Part shown: positions 8,259 through 15,734 of the stretch, one piece after another
How the letters are laid out: each line of letters starts with the position of its first letter
How positions within the stretch are numbered: the stretch's first letter is position 1
From: a virus
DNA length: 39,830 bases
Reading direction: 5' to 3' (one strand)
IMG/VR virus record: IMGVR_UViG_3300048691_000157
Location: 1-39,830 of that record
Notes under the pieces: generated by a model
Database searches by the model: none
Told to the model about the DNA's origin: nothing
Seen by the model: only the letters and a program-made list of their open reading frames with translations
Position numbers and translations under genes: made by a program

Positions 8259-8259
8259 T

Positions 8260-8397
8260 ATGTACACTCTCATAGACTGTTGGGGAGAAAAATACTTCTA
8301 CGATAACTGATCTATAAATGAAAAATGCCTTTACTTTCTAGGGGTGAGTGAGTATAATAGGAAGAGAATACTAGATGAATATTTTAATCAAAAGTAA
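8260..8397 (+). CDS. Hypothetical protein, 45 aa
   Basis: A 45-aa protein with Tyr/Cys-rich content and one TGA glycine, linked by TAATATG at both ends to its neighbours. No family recognised. Confidence 0.45.
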
Positions 8398-8398
8398 T

Positions 8399-9172
8399 AT
8401 GTTAATTGATAGAAACCAAGTTATACAATGAGACTGCTTAGAAGTATTAAAAGAAATGAAAGATGAAATTATTGATTTAACAGTTACATCTCCTCCTTAC
8501 GATAATCTTAGGTCTTATAATGGATACTCTTTTGATCTTGAGTGAATAGCAAAAGAATTATATAGAGTTACAAAATCAGGTGGTGTAGTTGTATGGGTAG
8601 TTTGAGATCAGACAAGCAAATTTTGTGAATCTATGACTAGTTTCAGACAAGCATTATTTTTTCGAGAATGTTGATTCAATTTGCTTGATACGATGATATA
8701 TTATAAGCAAAATTATGCACCTGCATATCCTACACTGAGAAGATATGCTAATCAGTTTGAATATATGTTTGTTTTTAGTAAAGGGAATCCAAAAACATTT
8801 AATCCAATACAAAAGAAGAAAATTGAACATAGAGCATGAAAAACTTGTTTTAGAAAACCTGATTGAAGTAAAGTACATAAAATACTTGTTGATAATCAAA
8901 GAGAAACAAAAGATGCTAGTAATGTTTGGAGTTATCCATCTGGAAATAAAACTATAGATCATCCAGCAGTATTTCCTGAACAGCTTGCTGAAGATCATAT
9001 CTTATCTTGGAGTAATGAAAAAGATATTGTACTCGATCCATTTGCATGAAGCTGAACAACACTAAAGATGGCTAAGAAAAATAATAGAGATTACTTAGGG
9101 ATAGAGATAAGTGAAGAATATATAGACATAATAAACAATCGAATATGCTATTTCCAAAACCAACAAAAGTAA
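8399..9172 (+). CDS. DNA methyltransferase (N4-cytosine/N6-adenine, beta-type order)
   Basis: A 257-aa protein. The catalytic motif IV TSPPY is near residue 30 and the SAM-binding motif I DPFAGSGTT near residue 214. This motif IV-before-motif I order is typical of beta-class amino-methyltransferases. Both glycines of FAGSG are TGA codons, which is strong direct evidence for UGA = Gly. No restriction endonuclease gene is adjacent, so it is probably a solitary phage methyltransferase protecting the genome from host restriction. About eight TGA codons overall. Confidence 0.88.
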
Positions 9173-9300
9173 AACGAGGAAATACAGTAAGGAAAATAAC
9201 TTTAGCTACAAAAAGTTTAGTGTATGATCGTGATGGGTGAAAGTGTATTTTACTTGCAAAAATAAATAAATTCGTATTATGATCATATCAAACAGCTTAA
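9145..9300 (+). pseudogene. Truncated HNH-like ORF interrupted by third HNH cassette
   Basis: The ORF overlaps the end of the methyltransferase by 28 bases and encodes LFPKPTKVKRGNTVRKI, then VYDRDGGKCIL. That string resembles the N-terminal part of phage HNH proteins, where a CxxC zinc motif should follow. Instead the frame runs into the promoter and leader of the next HNH gene and ends after 51 residues. The break coincides with the promoter at 9254, so it looks like a gene cut by cassette insertion. Confidence 0.5.
9254..9280 (+). promoter_or_regulatory. Promoter of third HNH cassette
   Basis: TTGCAA at 9254..9259, 15-base spacer, TATTAT at 9275..9280. It lies inside the 3' end of the truncated ORF. 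Confidence 0.55.
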
Positions 9301-9384
9301 TTAGTGATCATTTTATATTCCATTGTTCTCGGTAGGTGCTGTTTGATCACTTGCCTATCGAGATCAGTGGATTATTTTTTATTT
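9287..9384 (+). promoter_or_regulatory. Pseudoknot-capable attenuator-like leader of HNH gene 3
   Basis: Third instance of the same fold plan. Segment a ATCAAACAGC (9287..9296), segment b AGTGATCA (9303..9310), stem TCTCGGTAGG (9327..9336) / CCTATCGAGA (9354..9363, one G-U pair). The loop GCTGTTTGATCACT (9338..9351) is complementary to b plus a, which overlap by ATCA. A T-tract (9375..9380) lies 5 bases before the ATG at 9385. Confidence 0.65.
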
Positions 9385-10074
9385 ATGATTAAAAAATGTT
9401 GTATCTGTAATGAAGATTTTGTACTTAAAACACATAATCAAATAACTTGTTCAAAAGAATGTGCAAAAAGTAAAGATAAGGAATTTAAAGAAGAAAAATT
9501 GAAAGATCCTGAATATAGAAAGATATTCTATGAAAAAAAGAAAGCTAGTGCAATAAAAGATTATCAAAAACATAAAGAAAGATGTATTTTAAATGCTAAA
9601 AAACTTAGATATATAAATAATTGTAAGGAATGTTGAAAAGAATTTCAGGCATACTCTAAAACTCTTTTACTTTGTTCAAAAGAATGTCAAAGTATTTGAT
9701 TAAAAAGAGATAGAATATGAGAAAATAATCCAGCATATAGAAATTGATCTTATACAAAAGAAAGTAATAAATTGATTCATCAAAAATGAAATTCAAAATT
9801 TCAAAGAATGTGCAGTATTATGAATAATGAAATGGTAGAAAAATATTGATATAGATTTTGTGAGTATTGCTGAATAAATCAATCTATTCGTTGGGAGCAT
9901 CATCATATTGTTTTTAGAAGTGAAAAGCCTTGACATGAATTTTTACACGATAAATTAAATACAATTCATTTATGTATAAAATGTCATAATGAATTCCATA
10001 AGAATAAATCAAAAAGAGATTCATTAATGAAAGATAGATGACTTGATAAAATATTTTGAATTTTTGTTGAATAA
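9385..10074 (+). CDS. HNH endonuclease with zinc-finger-like motifs
   Basis: A 229-aa protein, distinct from the two NUMOD4-type enzymes. The N-terminal part has CCICNEDF and CSKEC pairs, repeated as CKECGKEF and CSKEC (about 80-105), i.e. two zinc-ribbon-like units. The C-terminal HNH core is RWEHHHIVFRSEKPG, then LNTIHLCIKCHNEFHKNK. The enzyme type is typical of free-standing phage homing endonucleases. About ten TGA glycines. Its cassette appears to have inserted into another ORF (9145..9300). Confidence 0.82.
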
Positions 10075-10110
10075 CTATCGGGAAGACTGTATTACTTATT
10101 TGAAAAATTT

Positions 10111-10548
10111 ATGATAAATAAATCCCTATTTTCCTCTAATTCTGATGAATGGTACACGCCAATGGATTTTTTCACAAAATGCAGTGATGAAGTATGAGGT
10201 TTTGATCTTGATCCTTGTTCTGATTGAAAAAATGCAAAGACTGATAAATTTTATACAAAAGAAGATGACGGACTCTCGAAGAAGTGGATATGAAAAGTAT
10301 TTTGCAATCCTCCATATTCTGATATAGCGAAATGGGCTGAGAAATGTCATACTGAAATAATAGGGGGGGCAGATATAATCTATTTTCTTATTCCAGCTCG
10401 TACTGATACTCGATACTTTCACGACTTTCTTTATAAAAAAGAATGAGTAGAGCTTCGTTTCATAAAATGACGTCTAAAGTTTGGATGATCCAAGAACTCT
10501 GCTCCTTTTCCATCACTACTAGCAATATTCACAAAATGATCTCATTAA
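10111..10548 (+). CDS. Phage DNA N6-adenine methyltransferase (Dam-like)
   Basis: A 145-aa protein. It begins with the family pattern SSNSDEWYTPMDFF, then GGFDLDPCSD and the catalytic motif VFCNPPYSDIAKW (NPPY near residue 67). This matches the phage 'DNA N-6-adenine-methyltransferase' family (Pfam Dam, PF05869), with SAM as donor. Several TGA glycines, including WIGKVF just before NPPY. Overlaps the RusA-like gene by 13 bases. Confidence 0.87.
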
Positions 10549-10907
10549 AACTCCCAATGCCTATATCAGTCAATCAGGCTTATGCGTGATTTAAGATCCG
10601 TCACAAGTCCAATGCGTATAAGAAATGGGAGATAGAGGCTCGCAATGCACTCAGAACGCAACAGAAATACACCATAGACGGCGATGAGTGGCTTTCGGCT
10701 ATGTATGTATTCCATACCGATTTGCACTACAAGAATGGCAAGAAAAAGGTTATCGATGTAGGGAACTATGAAAAGGTGCTTTCTGATTTTTTATGTCACG
10801 AGATACCAGGATTAGAAGATCACAAGTTTTTGTCGATGACTCTTGTAAAGAAACAGAGTACAGGTGAGGATTATGTGGATATTTTTATAGATGAGCTTGC
10901 AATTTAG
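10536..10907 (+). CDS. rusA: RusA-family Holliday junction resolvase
   Basis: A 123-aa protein, normal length for RusA. The N-terminus has PISVNQAYAGFKIRHKSNAY, the RusA-type opening. The catalytic acidic region is KVIDVGNYEKVLSDFL (about residues 77-92), matching the D..N..K...D pattern. RusA cleaves four-way junctions during phage recombination and genome processing, complementing the ERF protein. Only one TGA codon (Ala-Tyr-Ala-Gly). The promoter for the following RNA lies in its last codons. Confidence 0.85.
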
Positions 10908-10924
10908 CTTTATTTTCATATAAT
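10897..10924 (+). promoter_or_regulatory. Promoter overlapping end of rusA
   Basis: TTGCAA at 10897..10902, 16-base spacer, TATAAT at 10919..10924. It matches the other plus-strand promoters and points at a 370-base stretch without genes. Confidence 0.65.
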
Positions 10925-10930
10925 GCTCTT

Positions 10931-11004
10931 GTCTATTCGAGGTAGACAAAGAATCCAGTTTTATATCCAGAGCCTCGAACTCTGGGTAGAAAGTTGGATT
11001 TTTT
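10931..11004 (+). promoter_or_regulatory. Kissing-loop leader with terminator-like stem
   Basis: Hairpin GTCTA-TTCGAGG-TAGAC (10931..10947) and hairpin CCAGAG-CCTCGAA-CTCTGG (10967..10985) have loops complementary over 7 bases (TTCGAGG with CCTCGAA). The second hairpin is nested in AATCCA (10952..10957) / TGGATT (10995..11000) followed by a T-run. This is a relative of the HNH leaders: a terminator-like stem whose loop can pair upstream. Confidence 0.6.
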
Positions 11005-11015
11005 CGTAGTGTAGG

Positions 11016-11256
11016 GTGAAGTGGTGGCGGAATAGGTAAACGCATACAAATCTTGGTGATTTGGACAGGCCGTTATGGGTAGCAAGCAATGACGGGAAAA
11101 GTACAACCAGTGGATCGTACCACATTAAAAATACAGCCAAGAGAAAACCCATATGCAAGGTGACTATACGAGTATGAAACAAAGAGTAACAAAGGAAATT
11201 ATTAGAAGTCTCCGCTAGGAAACTCTGGAAACAAACTCGACAAATCCTTGCCCAAT
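11016..11256 (+). ncRNA. tRNA-Leu-like RNA with group-I-intron-like motifs
   Basis: The 5' part matches a leucine tRNA: acceptor-like GTGAAGTGG (11016..11024), then TGGCGGAATAGGTAAACGC with the D-stem GCG/CGC, then CAAATCTTGG...ATTTG. A partner acceptor strand CCAATTCAC occurs only at about 11250. Between lie group-I-like strings: AATGACGGGAAAAG (P-like, about 11088), AATACAGCC (Q-like, about 11130), GGTGACTATACG (R-like, about 11159) and AGAAGTCTCC (S-like, about 11204; GACT/AGTC would be P7), plus TATGGGT/ACCCATA. A tRNA 3' half with anticodon stem and T-arm is not visible, so this is either a group I intron with tRNA-derived P1 or a tRNA-like regulatory RNA. Confidence 0.42.
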
Positions 11257-11299
11257 TCACTCTCATTATGAGAATATTTATTTTTTATTTTTTACTATT

Positions 11300-11401
11300 A
11301 TGTGATTATTCGACCTTGTTGCAGATGTTGTTACAGCTCCACTCGATATGACATCTAAAGTTATCAAGCGTACCTGAGAAGAACTAGATAGCTGGTTCTA
11401 G
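11300..11401 (+). CDS. Tiny ORF, 33 aa
   Basis: A 33-aa ORF (LFDLVADVVTAPLDM, then TGEELDSWF) with two TGA glycines, ending TAG. It resembles short amphipathic phage peptides, but no family is recognised. It is the first ORF after the structured RNA. The following 65 bases hold small GC-rich inverted repeats (CGAGC...GCTCG, TCGCCTAGGCGA) and no gene. Confidence 0.4.
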
Positions 11402-11466
11402 CCCCCATCCGAGCCTCATCGCTCGGTATATCGCCTAGGCGACCATAACCCTTAACAATTACTTTT

Positions 11467-11667
11467 ATGAAATTTATTCTACAGATTATCTCAATAATAT
11501 CATTCATACTATTCACAATGTATCTCATCTCTGCTATGGGAAATACTGATAATTGATCATTCTCAATGGCAATTATAAATCTTACAGTATCATTTTTTTT
11601 TTGCCTTTTGGAAAAATATACCATAACCCCTTATCTCCCCATTAACCCTATAGAATATGATAATTAA
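11467..11667 (+). CDS. Two-pass membrane protein, 66 aa (holin-like)
   Basis: A 66-aa protein with two hydrophobic segments, about residues 3-24 (FILQIISIISFILFTMYLIS) and 33-52 (FSMAIINLTVSFFFCL), separated by a short polar turn (GNTDNG). Size and topology resemble small class II holins, but it is far from the amidase and a separate XhlA-like candidate exists. Its 3' end overlaps the next gene by 11 bases. Confidence 0.5.
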
Positions 11668-11896
11668 ATCAATCAATAAAATTAAATTATGATATCGTAC
11701 TACGATATTTCAGAATGACTGAATCACAAAACAGATAATAATTGAATGTGATAATCTACAATGATTAGTAGATAAAATTGGAATATTTATGATAAAATAT
11801 CGTGACAAAAAGATAGATGATGCTAGCTCACAGTTTTTAGGTATTCATACTGTATACGATGCTGTTCACAAAGAATTAAAGCCTTTAGATTTCTAA
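11657..11896 (+). CDS. Hypothetical protein, 79 aa
   Basis: A 79-aa protein with three TGA glycines, mixed alpha/beta composition (TKQIIIECDNLQGLVDKIG, then FMIKYRDKKIDDA). No family recognised. The overlap with the membrane protein gene suggests translational coupling. Confidence 0.5.
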
Positions 11897-11917
11897 CTAC
11901 TCTCTAACTAACTCCCT

Positions 11918-12022
11918 ATGAAAGAAATATTCAGCATAAGAACATTTTTACACGATATAGCCTATAGATACTGTATTCCAAAATGGAAAATGAGAATCAT
12001 TGAATTTATTATTAAACTCTAG
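11918..12022 (+). CDS. Tiny basic ORF, 34 aa
   Basis: A 34-aa ORF with aromatic and basic residues (HDIAYRYCIPKWKMRIIEF), no TGA codon, ending TAG 4 bases before the next start. Unknown. Confidence 0.35.
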   Translation: MKEIFSIRTFLHDIAYRYCIPKWKMRIIEFIIKL

Positions 12023-12026
12023 CCCT

Positions 12027-12134
12027 ATGAAATATCTCCTCCTCATCTCAATACTCCTACTGATGATATTTGCCGAGCTTATGACTGAGGTTCAGATTGA
12101 AAATGGAGCCTATACTCGTACAGCTATCCAATAA
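12027..12134 (+). CDS. Small membrane or exported peptide, 35 aa
   Basis: Residues 2-17 (KYLLLISILLLMIFAEL) form a hydrophobic segment, followed by a short polar tail. It could be a signal-anchored peptide. No TGA codon and no family recognised. Confidence 0.4.
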   Translation: MKYLLLISILLLMIFAELMTEVQIENGAYTRTAIQ

Positions 12135-12146
12135 TCAAAACCTCCT

Positions 12147-12290
12147 ATGTATACTTTTCTTAATACAGTATGTCCCAAGTGCTGACAGCCACACTCAATA
12201 CCTACTAACTGGATGGCAGTAACTCCCCCTCCTGTCTCCTGCGGATGTCAGAAAACTACTTTTGTAACTACCTCACTATGAACCCACTAG
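12147..12290 (+). CDS. Zinc-ribbon-like small protein, 47 aa
   Basis: A 47-aa protein with CPKCG near residue 9 and CGC near residue 33, the two halves of a short zinc ribbon. Between them is a Pro/Thr-rich loop. The glycine of CPKCG is TGA. Probably metal-binding; partner unknown. Overlaps the next gene by 13 bases. Confidence 0.5.
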
Positions 12291-12739
12291 ACCAAGAACT
12301 CTATAGATTGTTTGCAGATAAGACGCTAGGCTTTGGATGTGTCGTGAATGCAAATAAATGAGTAACAAAGCAACTTCCACTTATTTGAACATCTTGCATA
12401 ATATGAGTCGTCTCAGATGAATGAGAAATTGATATTATCAATACATATTTAAAACCTTATAAAGACCATAGCTGAAGCTTTTATAATGATTCATTGGAGT
12501 GATTTATGTCTACATATACTATCCTCTGACACGAACCCCAGCTTCACGATGTATTTAGGGTGGTGGCGGAGCAGTTGGGAATAGTATGTGAACTTGCAAT
12601 ATCATCTTTTTCGGATGATTATAAATTGATGTTTTCAAAATGACCTGATACTGTTGAATCATTCTATTATAATCCTACCCTCCCCCTACTTCTCCAAAGT
12701 GACACTACGAAATCTGCTCTTATAGACTTATTCTGCTAA
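12278..12739 (+). CDS. Hypothetical phage protein, 153 aa
   Basis: A 153-aa protein with six or so TGA glycines. It contains TYTILGHEPQLHDVFRVVAE, a pattern shared by small uncharacterised phage proteins, and ends SDTTKSALIDLF. It may be a distant relative of the next gene, which has a similar ending (ALALMYLWLKENNHL). No enzymatic motif seen. Confidence 0.5.
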
Positions 12740-12749
12740 CTATACCTAT

Positions 12750-13070
12750 ATGAACCCATCACACTATCCATCTCTTGAGCTTTGTAAGAGGCTTACATTG
12801 GCAAGATTCCCAGCTACAGAAAAATGATTTCCTCATAATTCTTGACCAGAATATTATATTATGCCTTCCATCGCTGAGTTACTTGATGAGTTACCAAGAA
12901 GTATATGAGAAAATTGATTAGAAATAGTATTTGCAACTTGTAATTGAGAATCAGATAATTGAGTAATTATTCGATATAAATTTATTCATGTAGTACATAA
13001 TAATACTCTCTCCAACGCTCTCGCATTAATGTACCTATGGCTTAAAGAAAATAATCACTTATCTAAATAA
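12750..13070 (+). CDS. Hypothetical phage protein, 106 aa
   Basis: A 106-aa protein of the type often found in accessory phage regions (SIAELLDELPRSI near the middle, NTLSNALALMYLWLKENNHL at the end). Five TGA glycines. No known domain assigned; joined by TAATATG to the next gene. Confidence 0.5.
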
Positions 13071-13071
13071 T

Positions 13072-13209
13072 ATGCCTGCTAAGAAATCTATAACATATTG
13101 AACCTGACTTATTCCAACCATATCTTATTCTACAGAACATCTTGGATGAGACTCCTATATGGTAACAAAAACCACTGTTGAAATGTTTAATATTAAAATC
13201 CCTAAATAA
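13072..13209 (+). CDS. Hypothetical protein, 45 aa
   Basis: A 45-aa protein with three TGA glycines (TYGTGLIP, LGGDSYM). Probably a short beta-rich protein. Unknown. Confidence 0.4.
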
Positions 13210-13211
13210 CT

Positions 13212-13652
13212 ATGACTACCAACAAACTTGTTCGACTTGATGATGTACTAACTACTATTAACAAATGGGTATGAATAAAATCTTGAAATCATACTACAAG
13301 AATTACTTGAAGTATAGAAGATAATATACTCGCTCTCACTACCTATACAGAACCTACCAAGTGAAGCAATCACGCTATCTTGCAGGAGTATATAGATGCT
13401 TCATCATCAACAAGTTCTATTAGAACCCTATTGCTGGATATTCAATCCCGCCTTACTGAGTGAATGGAGTATGTCGTGTGAGGTATTTATGAGTTTTCGG
13501 ATGATGGAAAAGAATGGAAATCGGCAAATCTTGAATCATTTGAAACGAGACTTGGTTTTCATGATAAAATCCGCCCTATCTCTCCTATCTCCTCAGAAGA
13601 ACTACAGGCGATAGAGCTTCTCAAAAGTTTGAATTATACAGTAACCAAATAA
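13212..13652 (+). CDS. Hypothetical protein, 146 aa
   Basis: A 146-aa protein with five or six TGA glycines. It includes GIYEFSDDGKEWKSANLESF, a strand-turn-strand pattern seen in small phage beta-domain proteins, and a C-terminal helix (EELQAIELLKSLNYTV). Function unknown. Within a run of ten small co-directional ORFs. Confidence 0.5.
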
Positions 13653-13656
13653 TTAT

Positions 13657-13818
13657 ATGAAACAATTATCCAGCAATCAGGAATCAGATATCGTCGAGCT
13701 ACTTACTCAAAAAATTATAGACAATAATCCTACTATGGATTTTGATAAAGTATATGCTTATATTTCCGAAGACCATTTTCCTCCGTTTATGGTTGAATTA
13801 TATACTTATATAAAATAA
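13657..13818 (+). CDS. Hypothetical protein, 53 aa
   Basis: A 53-aa acidic helical protein with no TGA codon. No family recognised. Confidence 0.4.
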   Translation: MKQLSSNQESDIVELLTQKIIDNNPTMDFDKVYAYISEDHFPPFMVELYTYIK

Positions 13819-13823
13819 TCCCT

Positions 13824-13952
13824 ATGACACCTACTGACTACATATCGAGAGATGAAGTAATGAAGATAGAAAAACAATGCTGAGCTTTCGACAAAGTGAC
13901 ATTGCCACTCCTCCAAGAACTCCTTAACGAATTAGATTCCTTAACCACTTAA
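13824..13952 (+). CDS. Hypothetical protein, 42 aa
   Basis: A 42-aa protein with one TGA glycine, helical C-terminus (LPLLQELLNELDSL). Five bases separate it from both neighbours. Unknown. Confidence 0.4.
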
Positions 13953-13957
13953 TAATT

Positions 13958-14116
13958 ATGCAATGAAAATACTCAACTACAGACAATAATATATCTTGAA
14001 TCAGATTCCTCGATGGAAAACTACAAACTTCTCACTCTACAGTATACTATGAGGATTGAAAGGCTTTATGATGAGGAATAGAATGGATAGATGTTCCAAC
14101 GATTACAACACTTTAA
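13958..14116 (+). CDS. Hypothetical protein, 52 aa
   Basis: A 52-aa Gly/Thr-rich, probably beta-rich protein with five TGA codons, two of them consecutive within an LGGGIEW string. Without recoding it would be broken into fragments. Unknown function. Confidence 0.4.
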
Positions 14117-14135
14117 TCCTTTACCCTATAGAGAT

Positions 14136-14351
14136 ATGACATATATGCCAACGACAGCTGAGCTGGAGGAGATGTGGTTTAATCAAATACAAACTGTATA
14201 AAAAGACTTCATGGCAAGAATAGAAGCAGATGGAAGAGTTTGAATAGATTATAATTCCTTCAAAAATATGTGGAGGATATCTTTTAGGCAATTCTACCCA
14301 CAATCCCGACAAGATATAGAAACCCTTATAAGATTATTTACTCAACCATAA
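14136..14351 (+). pseudogene. Interrupted small ORF (in-frame TAA at 14199)
   Basis: Reading from ATG 14136 gives MTYMPTTAELEEMWFNQIQ then TAA at 14199..14201. The same frame continues as KDFMARIEADGRVGIDYNSF to TAA at 14349..14351. The two halves look like one 71-residue protein broken by a single nonsense codon. Alternatives are two separate ORFs (14136..14201 and 14211..14351) or a sequencing or strain variant. Confidence 0.45.
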
Positions 14352-14355
14352 CTAT

Positions 14356-14826
14356 ATGACAAAATACTCAACACAATCTCTCTACTCCTCTCTCGTCCTT
14401 AGGCAACAGCAACTCTCTCATGAGATAGCTACTGAATTTATTAAGAAAATGTACGAATATGAGATAATTGACGAAATCTATTTTATCTGATGAGATCCCA
14501 CGTGAACACTCGGATATGGAGATGAGTTCTGGAGTCTTTCAGATATGCTAGAAACACTGGATAAGGACTATGATATAGAGGACGTATGGAATTACTACGA
14601 CTACAACACAGAACACGCAGACCAGGAACATAGACTATCTCTTACTACCTTTATTGGTATGTACAAGTGATATAGTGGTGATCTTTCTACATTATACGAA
14701 GAGTACAAGGAAATACGTGAGAAGAATCGCCTATATTGGAAAAGCACAGAAGGTAAGAAGAAACAAGAAGATATGATGAAGCCTTTAATTGATAAGTTCC
14801 TCGAAGAAATCAAAACCCTCTCGTAA
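14356..14826 (+). CDS. Hypothetical acidic protein, 156 aa
   Basis: A 156-aa acidic protein with four TGA glycines. The centre (DEIYFIGGDPTGTLGYGDEF) resembles strand-loop segments of small immunity-type or regulatory phage proteins; the C-terminal half is a long charged helix. Last gene of the plus-strand unit; its end forms part of the terminator. No family recognised. Confidence 0.55.
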
Positions 14827-14846
14827 TGAGAGGGGATTTTTTTGTG
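14815..14846. terminator. Intrinsic terminator between convergent operons
   Basis: CCCTCTC-gtaat-GAGAGGGG with seven T residues on the plus side and an A-run (T-run on minus) at the other edge. It lies between the convergent ends of the plus-strand unit and the endolysin gene and can serve both. Confidence 0.85.
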
Positions 14847-14847
14847 C

Positions 14848-15417
14848 CTAGATTTCTTTTGGGATAAGGCTATCTTGGTATTGCTTCCATGTAGTACGGT
14901 CTATCTTCCAGAATGAGGAGTCTATATCAGTCTTACGACTCGGGCTGATACCATCCCAGAGTTGTTTCTTTGTGCTTCCCTTGTGTGTTAGGTCGGCATG
15001 GCGGAGTACGTTCTCCTTTGGTATTTTAAACACCGCCATGAGGTGTTGTATGAGTTTTCTTGTTGTTGCTCTCTGTTCCGCTGTGAATCCTGGCCCGATT
15101 ACTTCAATACCGATTCCGTGATAGTTTAATCATACTATGCTCCCCCAGTTTGACGTTCAGGCGTGCCATGTTACTTGTTTAGGATCTGAGAGCTTGTAAG
15201 CATCTCCGTTCGAGTCTATAAGAGCGAATGCAGACACAGGATTTTTAGTCTCGTATTTTACTCAGTTCACGTCTGTTCCTGTAAGTACCTTGATATTTCC
15301 GTTCAGAGTTCAGGGTGGCGTAGCTGTATGGTGCAATATTATGTAGTCACATGTATTTTCTACTCCTTTTGAATAGTGACGTTGTGTTTTTGAAAGATCT
15401 TTTTTAAAAGGAAACAT
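14848..15417 (-). CDS. N-acetylmuramoyl-L-alanine amidase (endolysin)
   Basis: A 189-aa protein of the Amidase_2 / PGRP-like fold. Zinc-site motifs are in order: YIILHHTAT (His29 or His30), TWHAGTSNWG, NYHGIGIEVIG, and LRHADL near residue 145 followed by SPSRKTD. It cleaves the amide bond between muramic acid and the stem peptide. No signal peptide, so export needs a holin, which fits the XhlA-like gene upstream in the same unit. Four TGA glycines, two in or next to the HAG and SNWGSIVG motifs. Start at 15417 overlaps the preceding stop as TAATG. Confidence 0.88.
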
Positions 15418-15632
15418 TATTTTCTATCGTAAGTATGTAAAACTGGTCTGATTCCTAGTGACTCGTTTACTGAGGCTATAACGAGCGTTGCGACTCTATC
15501 CGCCACTTTATACCTAAGAGGGTCTACTATGCCCTCTACGCGAGTGTAATTTCCTTCATATCATCGTTCTACTCGTTGTAGCATGAGTATATCTTGAAGA
15601 AGTGCTGTACTGATTTCTATAGTTGCTTTCAT
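15417..15632 (-). CDS. Hypothetical protein, 71 aa
   Basis: A 71-aa protein with one TGA glycine; helical with alternating charged and hydrophobic residues (ISTALLQDILMLQRVER, then VADRVATLVIASVNESLG). It sits between the endolysin and a zinc-ribbon ORF and overlaps both. No family recognised. Confidence 0.5.
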
Positions 15633-15733
15633 AATTCTATAGTTCACGAGATGGGGCGATAGTTCGGGTCACTGCACTTGTGATTGATTCCGAATATTTG
15701 ATGATTGCAAGATGAGCAAGTGTGAATACCCAT
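15617..15733 (-). CDS. Zinc-ribbon-like micro-protein, 38 aa
   Basis: A 38-aa ORF with CSSC near residue 6 and a further Cys/His pair (HKCSD). Two TGA glycines. Probably too small to fold without metal. Overlaps the following gene by 16 bases. Confidence 0.4.
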
Positions 15734-15734
15734 A

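Noticed and set aside
11016-11256. tmRNA
   Set aside because: The D-arm region matches leucine tRNA, and there is no tmRNA 5' or 3' consensus and no tag-peptide reading frame.
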